Shown here one piece after another: positions 46,697 through 60,178 of a DNA stretch of 64,000 bases. A program made the position numbers and the translations under genes. The stretch lies in NCBI RefSeq assembly GCF_005239225.2, contig NC_133293.1, positions 1,240,001-1,304,000 on the forward strand, in the 5' to 3' direction. Source of the DNA: Populus alba (Eukaryota > Streptophyta > Magnoliopsida > Malpighiales > Salicaceae). The notes below the pieces were generated by a model that did no database searches, was not told the DNA's origin, and worked only from the letters and a program-made list of their open reading frames with translations. Numbering within the stretch: position 1 is the first letter of the stretch; every line of letters starts with the position of its first letter.

Positions 46697-47507
46697 TAAG
46701 GCCCCGTTTGTTTGCTGAAAAGTAGTTTTTTTTTGGAAAGTGAATTTCGAGAAAATGAATTATTTTCCGATATTTAGTAGTGTAATGAAAAACAAGTTGA
46801 AAAATATTTTCCAGTGTTTGGTTATATCATAGAAAATAAGCTGGAAAATAACTTATTAATGTTTTATCTTTATCAAGTTTATTAAAATAATGAGGAATAA
46901 ATCTTACAAATTAAAATGTTGAATGAGAATGAAATTGAAAAAAAATATAATTTCATAAATTATTTCAAATAAAATAAATAATAATCAAAATAATAGAGAT
47001 CAAATCTAAAAAATAAAAAAATGAAAGATGAAGAAATTAAAATAATAATAATTAACATTTTATAAAGTATTTCAAATAAAATAAGTAACAATCAAAAGAA
47101 TGAGGACCAAATTTGATAGATAAAAAAATTTCAATAAAAAAATGATAAGAAAAAAGAAAATAACTATTATAAAAATGAGAACCAAAGTTAATATAAAAAT
47201 TAAATTTTAAGAGATTAAATTGAAAAATAAATATTCAAAACAAAATATATATTGTAATCAAAAGTTTGAGGACCAAATTTGATATAATTAGCAAATAATA
47301 TGACATTTTTAAATTTTTCACAACTTTTGAAAAGTGTTTTTCATCCAAATTTTGCAGGAAAACACTTCTCTAGAAACTAAACCAAATTTTTCTTTGACTG
47401 AAAAAGTGTTTTCTATTGATCAATTTTTATAATGGCAAACAAACACAGAAAAATTTTAAAAAATAATTTCTCGAAAATCACTTTCCAGAAAATAAATACA
47501 ACCTAAG
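46697..47507. mobile_element. Probable nonautonomous DNA transposon (about 810 bp) with imperfect inverted ends
   Basis: The left end TAAGGCCCCGTTTGTTTGCT and GGAAAGTGAATTTCGAGAAA is mirrored at the right by TTTCTCGAAAATCACTTTCC and ATACAACCTAA. The second sub-repeat (GGAAAGTG-ATTTTCGAGAAA) is the best matched part. The interior is A-rich with repeated GAGGACCAAATTTGATA. There is no transposase. The target duplication is not clear. Confidence 0.6.
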
Positions 47508-48400
47508 TTGAGTTTTGTAAATAAGTAGCAACCAATCACAAAAAATATTATTAAATCTAAAAAGCTACATGATACAAGATTTTAAGTTGTATGTTAATTT
47601 GAGTTTGAGTTGAATTCATATTATTTCAAGTTTTTTTAATAAAAAATAAAAATATTATTATTTTAAAATTTAAAAAAAAAAAACAAGTTAAATTGGGTTT
47701 TGAAAGAATCGATTAGGTGGTGAATTAACCCACATCTTAATTGAGTATAACCAAAACAAGTTTTATCTAGTATAATTTAAAGTTCCTGTGTGAGATTGTA
47801 GCCTAATCAAAAATTGACTAAAATTTATTTATTTTTATTTAAAATTAATTTGGTTATATTTTTATATTGTTTTAATATGATAATGTAAAAATAAATTTTA
47901 AAAATAAAAAAAAATACTATTTTAATATATATTTTTAATAAAATATACTTAAAAAAATGATACTTTCAAACAACTCCAAAATCTAATTTCGGCTAAATAG
48001 TGAGCCAACAAGTCAGGTTAGGCTTAACGACGGTGATCACAACTACAACTGTAGAAGATTCATAAACCCTAACTTGGTAAAACTAAAGGGGGCCGGTTCA
48101 ATTGAAAATGGAATAGAAATTGGCTAGTAAATAAATAACATTCGAACCAGCCGAATATCCGAGATTCCGAATCTTCAATAAAGACAACTCAAAATAAAAC
48201 GAAACAAAAATCAGAAACAAAGAGCAGCGGGAAACAAAGTCATCGAAAATTTTGAACTCTCAAATGGCCAAATCTCACACTCTTTGATTTTTTCACGCTC
48301 TCTCTCTAATTTTCCAGGCAACCAAACACCCACAAATTTCCCAACTCCTGGGCTTCCTAGAAAGCCCCCCAAATGAAATGTTCAAGTATTATTCAAAAAA
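47508..48400. other. Intergenic and 5' flank of the CAP-H2 gene
   Basis: AT-rich up to about 48000. From about 48030 the sequence is less AT-rich and probably includes the promoter and 5' UTR, with a CT-rich run (CACGCTCTCTCTCTAATTTT) at about 48294 as is common near plant transcription starts. Confidence 0.45.
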
Positions 48401-51400
48401 ATGATTAATAACAACAAAGAAGAAGCAAGCAAGTACCACACAGTACAAGCAGAGCGTGATTTAGAAGCCAACTGGGAAGTCGATCTTTCAAAAAAGCTTG
48501 AAGATTATTTGTTAAAGATTTGTTCTGGTGAAATTGCTGGAAACGAAGAGGATAGTAACGTCAATTTCGCTGAAGGTTAGGGTTTTATTGAAAAAAAAAA
48601 GTTGTAGTTTTTTTTTTTTTTGGAAGAATGTAGTTGCTTTATTGTTCAACGGTTTGAGCTTTATTTGAATTAATTGTGGTTTTAGGGTTCTGTTGTTGAG
48701 CGATTTAATGGGTTTTTGTTTTTGTGGCAAAATGTAGCTGCTTTATTGCTTCAAGGTTCAGTTCAAGTTTATAGCAGGAAGGTTGAGTATTTATACAACT
48801 TGGTTTTGCATGCTTTGGACTTCCTATCTCAGAAAAGGTACTCTTTTTTTTTTTTACCTATTTTGTTGGGTTTTGATCGCTTCCCAAGTTCCTTTTCAAT
48901 GCGAAATGTATTTCGTTTAAGAATTTATGTCTGTAAATTACTTTGTTTCTGGGTTTTTTTATAGTTAAGGTGATTGTCATTTGGTTTAAATTTAAATACA
49001 GTTCAAATGGAAAGTGTGGTGGTTTTGCTCAAACTTACATTTATCAGGATAAGCAAGTGTTTTGCGATGATTGATTGCTCTTAGAAGTTTTAAGAATCTT
49101 GAGAATTTGTGTATGATGATACGCATAGTTGTGACATTCAATTGTCCTTTTTGAGAGTTTTTCCACTGCTTGAATTAGAGATAGAGAATATGGCTACTGG
49201 TTGAGAGAGGACAAGAAATGTATTCAATTGTCACCTTTTAGTCGAGCTGGGATACTAAGTGCAGTTATATGTTGCTATATTTTGATAAAGAATTTCTAGG
49301 CTGTACTGTGGATTCTGTTAGCTGTCAATAGGCAGTTTAACTCATTGATTATGAGTTTTATAAATGGATTTGGAACAGTCAAGTACAAAACCCTGCTTGT
49401 TTTTTCCAAGAAAAGTATTAATTGTTGTGGAACACGGATTATTAGAAATTAAAAAATTAAAGGCTCTTCATTATACTCTTTCCCATAACTTCTCACATCA
49501 GACCAACCCGCTAAAATTCAACTAGGGATTACAAACAACATCGATGTCATGAAGAATAAAGAGACACCACAAATAAAAATTTATATTCTCACAGGAAAGC
49601 CATTTAAGGCTTAAATGTGTAGTTTTGAAGTCCAAACGATCAGTGGTACCATCCCATGGAAATGATTTTTAAATTGGTTTTATAAATTTTTGAAACAGGC
49701 AGCAGGAGCAATCAGAGGGCACATCTGTCCAGACTGAACAAAGTGGTTCCCGTGCAGTTTCTGATGAAGAAAATGATGAATTTTGGGTCTCAGATGATGT
49801 CCCAGGTATGCTTAAATCTGCCCTCTATTTGATGCAGTTACGATGTAACTCATGGCTAAAAAAAATTCATTATACTTCAGTGGATGCAAGGAATTGCTTA
49901 GATGCTTCAACCAGCAAAGATGCTTCTTTCTATCACTTTGTGAAACCACCAGCAAATCTTGTTGTTCTTGAAGGTGATTGCTTAGATAGCAGTGGTGATG
50001 GTGGGGAATTAGAGTCATATCTGGTATTACATGTACTTCCACTTTATAGTATACTGAGCTTTATGCTTCCGACCCAATCTAAATCACTTGTTTTTTTTTC
50101 CCCTACATGGTTGCAGTTAGCCACCAATGATCTTTACCAAGATTTTATTCTCTTAGACCCATGTGATGCCCTAGCCATAAATGATTTTTTGAAAGCAGAT
50201 GATACTGGAAGGGCACAAAATGGTCCTTACAGGGGCAGCTCAATACGTAAGACCTTTCAGTCCCCAACAAGGCGTTCTGGAGGAACTGCTAACAAGCCTT
50301 CTCTTGGAAAGAATCGGGATGCCAATCCTATGCCATCCCCTGTTGCTGGTTGCAGTTTTGGAGTTAATGGTTGTAAGATCAGGCCTGACCCTCCTGTCTA
50401 TGATAATTTTGATGAGAATCCTGGATTCGAAATGGAAGACAGATATTCAGATCCTGAGAATGCAGAAGATTCAGATGACAGTGATGATCCCTGGAAGCCT
50501 TTGAACCCCCATGAACCTGGGAACTTAAAAGTGAAACCTTTTAAGAAAGGTGGTTGAATTTGTGTCTGTTTTTTTTTCCCCTCTGTTTTCCCTGTAGTAT
50601 GTTATATGCCTACTTCACACTCATATTGGATTTCCCTTAACAAGCAGTAAAAGATTTCAGAAGGAATGGGTTACAATCTGCTGAGAAGACCTCTATAACT
50701 GCTCTGTTTCCAATTGCAAGGATGCATGGTACTATTAGTCCAGAGCTTGCCAAAATATGGGAAACACAGCAAAACAAAATTGGAAACCATGGGAACACAC
50801 GATCTCCTACATTATATGAAAAGGTATTGGTTTTTCTGTTAATGTCTTTATGTTAATTTCTTGTGATTGTCATATCATACCTGATGTTACAATTGCAGCT
50901 GAGGCAATCTCTTACTAATGAAGGACATAATATTCCTGATACTACTGGTAACTCTGGGAATGACAATGAAGACAATGCATATGACACTGGGATCCCTGAT
51001 TTCGGGCAGCCTGATGAAGAGATTTCAGAATGCATGAATGAAGATTCATCACCCCCTTTACATGAAAAGGTTGGCAGGCTTGTGTTTTGTTCTAGTTTGT
51101 ATTTGCAATAGTATAGAAGGAACTATTAGGTTGCTTACTGACTGATTTACACAGCATGATGATGGTGGGACTCACTTTGACACCTATAAAGATTTTGGAC
51201 ATGGAGATCAAAGATCTCAAGCAAGCCTGGAAGATCTATGTCGATCTCACCTTGTAAGCTTGCATTTCTATCACTTTTTGACTAAATCTAACCTAGTTCA
51301 TGGCAATAGTACATGCACACATATTCGTGTATTTGTTTCAGGTAGCTTGGGTGAAATTTCTTTGCTGGGTAAAGTATTTGACTTTTCTACCTGTCCAAAA

Positions 51401-52975
51401 TTCTTCCGTGACTTGCCACCAAATATTTGTGGAACATGCACTCTTTTTAGAAAGTAGTCTGTAAAGTTTGTTTTATCATATGTATTCCTTTCCACAAATT
51501 CCTGATTTTTGTCTTGAAAAGCAAGATGAATAAGTTCTGCTCTCTTTGCAGGTCTTTTACACATACTCAATCCTCTGCATGTACTTATGTCAATTTCCGA
51601 AACTTAGCTTTCATCAATGTAGATTTGTGCACTTTGCTGGTTTCTCTTTAGATTTAAAATTCTCAGGAAATGCAAGTGTAGTTTTTGAAAGCAATGATTT
51701 TAGAGATTGTAGTAGTTGAATTACGAGATCAACCTGGTCCCAAAAATTTTGGAATTGATTGTGTTCTCTCAGATATAATCTTTTGCCCAATTATTGCCAG
51801 AGTATGTTGTAGCTTACCCACCTTTCATATGTAGGATGCTCTGCTCGCCAATATAGCTGAAACTGAGAAGCAAACTGAACTGGCTGCTCGGGTTTCATCA
51901 TGGAAACTGAAAATTGAGCAAAACTTGGAAGAACAAGTAACTTTCACCTCAATTTTTTTTGCTGCTCTTTAGTTGCTCAAATCTTTTTACTGGCTTTGAA
52001 TTGAAGGTGAATTTTGTTTCTAATAGGACTCACATCCGCCATTTGACATTCATGCCTATGGTGAAAGGATTGTTGACAAACTCTCTCTTGAAACAGACAG
52101 TCAAAAACATGTCATGGCCTTTACAGATGTTGTGAAGGGCCAGGAAAAACATGATGTGGCTCGAACCTTCTCCGCACTTCTTCAGCTGGTAGTTCTCTTT
52201 CACTATTTCAATCTAGGAAGCATACTCAAGAAGCGTTTGGGAACGCGGTGCAAACCGCGTTCCCACCAAATTTGAAATTTTTTTTTTTTTACTAAAATTT
52301 AATGCGATTTGTACTTTTTGGATCGTTTTGATGTGTTGATGTCAAAATGATTTTTAAAAAATGAAAAAACATCATTGACATGCATTTCGGCACGAAAAGT
52401 TATTTGAAAAGCAACCATTACCACACTGTCAAACACGCTCTACAATACCTTAAAATAGAACAGCTTCTAAAATAAGTGGCCCGTACCCTTAAATATCTAT
52501 AGCAACTGCTCTCAGGCCTCAAACTTGCGATGTGTAGGCTACTAGCTCTAAATCATTTTTCTTAATGACACTGTAAATTTCTGTTATTGCGAATGAAGTT
52601 TGTGTGTTGGATACAATCAGTAATATTGGAGTCATTTGGAGTGAAATAGATATGCATTGCTTTCAAATGCTAAAAGAATCACCATGATTTCTCCAATTTC
52701 AGGTCAACAATGGAGAAGTTGATTTTGATAGGAGTCAAGCTAATACCGAGTCATTCTGTTACACGGCTGTCAATCCTTTCCACGTCCGGCTCCTCGGTCA
52801 TAAAAAAGAACAGGAAGGAAGACAATTTCAACTGTCAAAAAAGAGAGTTAAATCACCAATAAGAAAAGGAGGTCCGAAGCTGGGCAAGAATGGTAACACA
52901 AGGTGCACACCTGAAGGTAAGAAGAGGCGAAGATCTCGAGTTGTTGAGCCAGTTGACTTACATTCAGCAGGGTGA
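48401..52975 (+). CDS. CAP-H2: Condensin-II complex subunit H2 (CAP-H2), 11 exons, 646 aa
   Basis: Exons: 48401-48575, 48738-48837, 49699-49805, 49881-50023, 50117-50549, 50648-50823, 50899-51069, 51155-51253, 51835-51936, 52027-52188, 52703-52975. All junctions are GT/AG and phases agree, giving exactly 647 codons. The kleisin-type subunit bridges the SMC heads of condensin II, acting in chromosome arrangement and DNA-damage tolerance. The N-terminus carries the hallmark [19 protein letters not shown] (about 22-40), with [16 protein letters not shown] after it. The middle is acidic ([18 protein letters not shown]). The C-terminal conserved region runs from [14 protein letters not shown] through [14 protein letters not shown] and [19 protein letters not shown]. 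The tail is basic (KKRRRSR). The ATG at 48401 is chosen because the next in-frame residues lead directly into the conserved motif. Intron 10 holds a MITE. Confidence 0.93.
52231..52441. mobile_element. MITE in CAP-H2 intron 10
   Basis: About 210 bp starting AAGCGTTTGGGAACGCGGTG and ending GCAACCATTACCACACTGTC, AAACACGCTCT. The core matches the MITE at 21190-21401 (GTACTTTTTGGATCGTTTTG, TTATTTGAAAAGCAACC). The ends are imperfect inverted repeats. GAACGCGGTGCAAACCGCGTTC near the left end is itself a small hairpin. Confidence 0.8.
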
Positions 52976-55900
52976 CCAAGGCATCATAAGCAAGTTTTAT
53001 TGCTGATTGGCTTGGTGCATTAACAATGTGATTATTGCATTATTTGTAACTTTGTATCATTGAGCATAGATCATTAGTTCCGAGACCTGGCCTGGCTGTT
53101 CGGTTGATTTGCCAACCCGTAACCTAGATTAACCTCCTGATCCGTGACTCAGATCTGGAGTCGAGTGTCCCGGCCCTGGTTTCAATATGGTATAGACAAT
53201 GATAAGCTAGAATGTGTAATATATTTAATATTTCACGGACTTGCAGGTCAAATGCCCTTGTAATAACACTACTAATTTAACTGCACAATGATTTTGTTCT
53301 TGTGCCTTGTAATAATGCCAATTGCCAATCTGCTTAGTGCTTAGTGCTTACTGTCAATTTTTCGAGATGCTTGCAGTGTTATTCTCTGCATTATTTTTTT
53401 TGTTCTTTGTTTTTGGTAACCAATTGGTTATGAATTGATTGATGTAAAAGCACACCTGAACAGTTGCTGGTATCTTTTGTTTGACAAAAAGCTATAGAAA
53501 TAGTGATAGAACTAGGTTAGTGTTTGTATTATTCTTTCATTAAGATATTTAAGTCATTAAATCTAGTATTATATATAACTTATCAACGACGGGAAAAAAA
53601 AAAAATACATTATCAAACTTGGAGGATTGAAAGATAAAATTAAAAACAATAAAAAAATTTTAAAAAAAATCAAAAAATCATAAAAATAAGGATTAAATTG
53701 AAAACATTAATACAAGATATATAAAAAAAAAAGGAACGGGTAAAATTTTTCAACATGTTTTTTTATATTAAAAAATCATAAATGTTAATTGAAAAAACTT
53801 ATACATGCATCCAATTAAATAAATCATGAACTATTTGAGTAAATAAATGAAAAAAAAGTAATTAATGATAAATAAAAATATAATTAGAAAAATCAAGACA
53901 CCATTGTATATCAGGATATTTAATATTATAACAAGAGTCATTTATCTGGTTATTTTTAATTTATAATAAATTTATTTATAAAAATCAATTTGTAATAGAG
54001 TACACACATAAAATTTATTGAATAAAATAAAAAGAAAATGATATTATGAAAGGTTGCACATATTAAAAATACTATAAAGAATAAATATTTAATCCATGCA
54101 AAAAATTAAACACACTTAATATAATTAAAAATAATAGTTATTCAATAAAGGCTAAAAAACCCAAAAAACAAATTATAGAGAAGGAATATTAATTAAAATA
54201 TAAATTAAAAAAAAACATAAAAAAGCCATTAATATAAAAAAAAATTGAAAAAAAAAAAAAAAGCAATGAGGCAAGGTGCTACCAAGCCTGGCGCTTGGCC
54301 CAATCAAGAAAAAACATGTTCATGGGCCTTTAATTTTTTTAAGTTTAATGAGGCGAACGACATGTTATCCACCCAGTTGCAAGGTAAAAAAAAAATAACG
54401 CTTTATCTGGAAATTCTAGAATCTAGCCACTGGTGTGGCTGGAAAAATAAAGGTTTTTTTTACCTAAAAAACAAATTTGAACCCATTTGTTTTTACCCAA
54501 AACATATAAGAAATACCCTATAAACCTTGTTAAACCAATCTATAACCTCTTAAAATATGAAAAAAAAAATCGTTCTAAAATCTAAAATCAACTCGAAACT
54601 AAAAATCTTTTTGAGCTTAGATATGTGTTTTAGGTGTTTATAAGGTAAAAACAACACACCTAATTGTAACCTCCTCATCACATAAAACCTTTTGATACAA
54701 AAATAGTCTGTTTTGATGGCCAAAATCTTTCTCAATAACAATTTTCTCGCTCTAAACCAGAATACAATGACCCCTTCTTTCTTTCACTAAAATAAAAAAA
54801 ACTAAAACAAAAGGAGAAAATAAAGTTTGAAATTAAAATTATTGGAGTTGAATTTTACTTCTCTCTCTCTGCTTTTTTTTTTTTAAATTAGAATATTCAA
54901 CTCCATCACTTATTTCTATTATCTGATTGGATCTGGTTTGTTGGAGAAATAAAATAAGCTAGAAAAATCATTCTTTTCAAAAAAAAAAAATAGAAGCTTA
55001 GAAAATAAATCATATCTTTCTTGATAAATCATAAAATAAATTCTAAATTGCAACTTTATATAAAAAAACTTAGAAAGTCTTTTTTATAAACTATAACTTA
55101 AAAATCTATACATTACAATTATAAGTTTTAGACTAAATTCAAGGGTTGATTCAATTTTTTTTTTTTAATTAAAACAATGTTGTTTAGATAAAAAAAAATT
55201 AAAATGTTAATAATCAAGTTTTCACTTGATTAGCCCATGTTTTTTTACATATCAACCAAGTTTTTTTTTCAACTTGAATTAATCTAGACTCTAAATCAAT
55301 TATATCCGGGTTATCTCGTATCCGGGTTTTAAACAATGATGAAAACACTCATCTCTTGAAGCACAATGTCTCTATTTGAAAGTTTCCCTTTGTAGCCCAA
55401 ATTAAATGCTCGAAACTGTGGCAGGCTGAAGTATAAGTGAATTGAATTGGGCCTTTAGACAAGACCTTGAGATTTCTCCGGCAAGGGGAATTGTTGGTGT
55501 CTTTCTATTTTTTATTCCCAGTTAACTACACTTTACTATATAGAACATGCGATGCCATACGGTCGTTACAAAAATAGAGTTTTTATTTTATTTTATGGTA
55601 ATCAAAATATATATATTCATAAAAAAAACATTAATTTAAAAAACATTAAAAAATACTGCACATCTTCTATAAAAATCGGTTTTTTTAATGCATTTTTTAT
55701 ATTTTGACAAAATTATAACATTTTTTTTTAATATCAATAAAGATATTTGAATAAAAAGTATCAAGGTAGCAGCGGTAGGAGTTTCCTCATCTCAGATGTC
55801 CAGGAATAGAATAGGAACGAACTGCATTTCTACCTTATTCCGGGATTGTGCCGGAACGGATTGCTCTAAGACTGGCAACAGGATAGTGAAACAATGATGC

Positions 55901-56272
55901 CTTTTAATTGAAAAAGCTATTGTCTCTATATAAACAATTAAGGTTTTGTAAAACACTATATTTGTTATCCATGCTCCGGCGGGCCGAGCAGATTCTTTTT
56001 TTTTTACGTCAAAAATGTTTGGGAAAACAACCCGCCGAGGCATTAGTTCAAGTGATAATTTAAGTAATATGAAAAAAAAAAAATACAACACTAATAAATA
56101 AACTGACAAAACAAATAACAAAAAAAAAGTAAAAAAATAGACTCAAGCTTCTTCATATTATCAAACAACTTAAAACTAATCTAATAGAAGGCATAACTAT
56201 AAAAAATAATAAAATAAAACTCTAAAGAAAAAGAAGAAAATATCAGCTTTTAAAAATAAAATAAAAAAAACA
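52976..56272. other. Intergenic AT-rich sequence, no gene recognised
   Basis: The CAP-H2 3' UTR occupies the first few hundred bases. A GC-richer fragment at about 53080-53180 (CCTGGCCTGGCTGTTCGGTT) resembles the GGGTCGACCGGGTT-type text at 16418-16540 and may be a dispersed repeat. The remainder has long A runs with no coding frame. Confidence 0.5.
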
Positions 56273-57210
56273 AAGCAAATATATGTAAACCTCGTAAACC
56301 TGATCTGATCTCTAAAACTTGTAATTCATTAAATCCTAAACTCGGTTTCAATCAATAAACTTAACTATCAATCAATTTTGTTTTGAACGATGAAATCATT
56401 AAAAATATTAATAAAAAAATTGCAAAAAAAAAAAGAATGAGGATAAAATTTGAGAGCAAAAACTAAAGTGGATGAAATTTGAAAAAAAAAATCCAAAAAA
56501 ATTAAATAACAATTAAAAAAATCAGGATCAAATTTGAAAGAAAAAAAAATCATAGAGGGTTAAATTGAAAAACATTTATAATTTGATAGATTATTTATAG
56601 AATAAAAAATGGTAAGGGGTGAAATTAAAAAATATATAAAGGGCTAACCCAATAGATTCAAACCACGAAAAAAATAATAAAAAAAAACAAAAACAAAAAA
56701 AGGGATAAAAAATAAAAAAACACTAGCTTAAAAAAAAAAAAAAAAGCAAACTCGGACACCAGGTCTAATCCATAAAACAATAGACTCAAACCACACAAAA
56801 AGAAAAAAAAGAAAAAAGAGATAAAAATAAAAAAAAAAAAAAAAAAAACCCAAGCAAACTTGAACAAACATTCTAAACTTGGTTTAATCTTTAAAACCTG
56901 CAGTTTGTGAAATCCTAGATCTAGGTTCAATCAAGAAGCTTAACTTTTAACAAATTTAATTTTAAAAGATGAAATCATGAAAAATATATTAATAAAAAAA
57001 CTTGCATAAGAAAAAAAAAACAACAACAAAAACAATGGAAACAAAATTTGATAGAAAAAACTTGAGGGGGATGAAATTTGCAAGAAAAATTAAAAAATTG
57101 ATCTCAAACAGAACAAATAACAATTAAAAAAATAAAAATCAAATTTAACAGATAAAACAATTATAGAGGCAAAAGTGTAAAACATTTATAATTTGATAGA
57201 TTATTTATAG
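56273..57210. repeat. Diverged tandem duplication, unit about 590 bp
   Basis: The series AAAGCAAAT, TCTCTAAAACTTG, AATCCTAAACTCGGTTTCAA, GATGAAATCATTAAAAATAT, GATGAAATTTG, ATAATTTGATAGATTATTTATAG occurs at 56273-56600 and again in the same order at 56855-57210. Divergence is clear, so the duplication is old. A-rich runs separate the copies. Confidence 0.65.
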
Positions 57211-59215
57211 TGTCAATGACTGAATATTTTAATCCTTAAAATCTATTTTCAACTTGTTTATGTCTAAAAACACATTGAAAACATCCAAAAACTCTTACTG
57301 AACATATTTTAAAGCCTAAAGCACCCTCTAATATGTTTAAACATAAAAAATAAATTCAAATAAAAAAAAAAAACTAACAAGTCATGGTAGTATTTTGGAC
57401 ATAACAAAAAAACACAGGCCAAAAGATCATTTATTATTTACCATCCTCTCGAGTTCAACGCTTTTATTCTAAATGTAAGGATTGGTCCTAATTGTCGGGT
57501 CTAAATCAAATATCATTGTCTTAGGTTTTTCTAGTCCTTTTACTATAAATATGTGAATACGTTTAGACAAAAACTTAGTGTATAAACATTATGAGTATAT
57601 TTTGTCATAAAAATACAAATAAGAAGCAACTTATCTCTAAGTAAGATGTCTTAAAATGATTTTCATCTTTCACTTAGCATAATTAATTATTTACTTAATA
57701 ATCTCTAATAGACTAATTACGGCTTTATAATTATTATAAAATTATATGATGGCTCATTTTTTTCTCTTTAATTTATGGAGATATCTCCTACAACAATTAC
57801 TAATAATTTAGTATTGTTAGTGACTTCATTGTTGAAGGTACATAATAGGAACTAAAAAGTATAGTAATTGTATATAATACTTTCTATTTTAAAGTTATAT
57901 CCTGTTATTTAAGAAAATATGTATTTTTACTAAAATTAGTAAAAGAGTTGAATTTAAATCACTTTCTTACACTGTTTAAATGAACTTTGCAAGCACTCTT
58001 AATTTTTTTCTTTGATTTTTTTTTTTTTTAATTTTTTAATATTTTGTTGATTTTAAAATATATTCTTGAAAAATCAAACACTAACCAAATACTAAGATAT
58101 TTATTTAAGACCACAATAACCTCATAAAATATAAACCAAAATAAAATTATTAAATCTAATAAAATCAATGATCGGGGTTGTGATTTTGATAGGTTAAGTT
58201 GTGAAGCCAATATAAATTCATTATATTATCATCTCAATATTAAAAAAAGAAGCTACATTTAAACTTACCAAGTCAACTAGGTCATATTTAGGCAATTCAT
58301 ACACAATTTAATTTGAAAATGAAGTAGGGAGGTTAGAAGATTGACTTTATAGGTCAGATTTCAAAACAATACCAAAAATTCCCTATAACCTGGATATTTT
58401 TTCATGTTCAATTTTTTTTTTATTTGAACAGCAACTTAGTGCAATTTAGTAAACTAGTAAAGTACTATGAAATTTGGAGCAAACAAATTTAAAAATAAAA
58501 TCTTTCAAACATATGTTTTTTTTATAATAATTTATTTTATATTATTGTTGTTGTTGTAGTATATTTAAAGGAATATATTAGTCATAATAATAATAATAAT
58601 AATAAAAGTATTGAAGTGGAAATAACACCATTCTATTAAATTAGTCAAAGTAGTCGGTATTTCTTGGTCAAGCAACCATCATCCGCACCGATTTCATTTG
58701 TTGTCACATAAGAATCAAGTGGAAGAACTCGTTGATTTCTTGACTTTATGGTAATGAAAGATAATCACTAAGAAAAAGTCGTCGCAAATATCACTCGTTT
58801 CAGCCGACTAAGGAAGGATCCTCAAAGTTTTCATGATATGAAATAACCATGATTTTCCAACAACTAATTAACTAATACTTAATAATGTTGCATGCCCGCT
58901 CTCCCTCCTAATTTCCTATAGATACCCCAAGTTATTAGATTGAATTTTGGATCACATAATTAAAAAAAAATTATTTATTAAAAAAATCAAAATAAATTTT
59001 TATCTAATTAATTAATTCATTCATATTCAATTAGATTTGATATTAACTCATGATATCGGGTTTAATAACATTAAGATAGTATTTGACACTCTATAATTGA
59101 ACCATGTTTTTAAAGAATTTTGATTTTTTTAAAACTATATCTTATATTTTTTTTAATATATTAAAAATATAAATAATTTTTTTAATATATTTTCAAATAA
59201 AAATATCTTACCACC
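57211..59215. other. Intergenic AT-rich sequence, no gene recognised
   Basis: No coding frame. Simple repeats: (TTG)n near 58544 and (ATA)n near 58582-58606. Confidence 0.5.
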
Positions 59216-59510
59216 CTCCCTCGAAGGAAGAGTGACTCCGGAGACAGAAAAAAAGACGAAATTGTGTCTTGGGATTAGGTGGTGGGTGTCCACTAATAAG
59301 ACGTGTGAAGAGCGTCCATGAAAATGCATTCAGCATAACCAACACAATAATTCTAACTTGCTCCCTTGTGTGGACGAACATACCTAAAAGCCCAAGGCTA
59401 AAGTTACGAAAGCGTGTGGACCTCTCTGGAGGAACAGGGATGACGTGTTATTTGCCTATTGGCGTTGGACATCTTGGTTCCCTAAACATGGCATTAAGCG
59501 TTTAAAAAAC
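59216..59510. other. Island of balanced base composition in AT-rich DNA, identity unknown
   Basis: From CCACCCTCCCTCGAAGGAAG to GGCATTAAGCG the composition is clearly less AT-rich than its surroundings. A 78-codon plus-strand frame (59269-59505) shows no recognisable motif or splice structure. It could be a fragment of a gene or of a retroelement. I cannot tell. Confidence 0.3.
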
Positions 59511-59581
59511 ACGGTTATATCATGTTTTTTTTTTAAATTATTATTTTTAATTAAAAATAATTTTTTAAAAAATAAAAAATA

Positions 59582-60178
59582 TCATAATTATATTTCTAAA
59601 TAAACCAATACCTTTTCCTTACTTCTCTTTGAACCATACATTCATATTATAATTCGATTTTAAATAAATTATTATCCAAATTTATATCTACATATTTAAA
59701 AAAGATGTACATTTAAGGTCTTGTTTGTTTTTGTGTTTTAAAAAACTATTAAAAAATTTTTTTTGCTTTAAATTAAATTTTTTTGGTATTTTTATGTTAT
59801 TTTTATGTACTGATTTTAAAAATAAAAAAAATATTATTTTGATATATTTTAAATATAAAAAACACTTTAAAAAACAATCATAATTATACTTCTAAATAAA
59901 CCAATACCTTTTCCTTACTTCTCTTTGAACCATACATTCATATTATAATTCGATTTTAAATAAATTATTATCCAAATTTATATCTACATATTTAAAAAAG
60001 ATGTACATTTAAGGTCTTGTTTGTTTTTGTGTTTTAAAAACTATTTAATTTTTTTTTGCTTTAAATTAAATTTTTTTGGTATTTTTATGTTATTTTTATG
60101 TACTGATTTTAAAAATAAAAAAATATTATTTAAATATATTTTTAAATAAAAAATAGTTTAAAAAATAATTATAACTAT
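59582..60178. repeat. 296-bp tandem duplication
   Basis: TCATAATTATATTTCTAAAT begins at 59582 and again, with one change, at 59878. The copies share CCAATACCTTTTCCTTACTT, GATGTACATTTAAGGTCTTG and TATGTACTGATTTTAAAAAT. Differences are few and mostly in A/T homopolymers. Confidence 0.93.
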
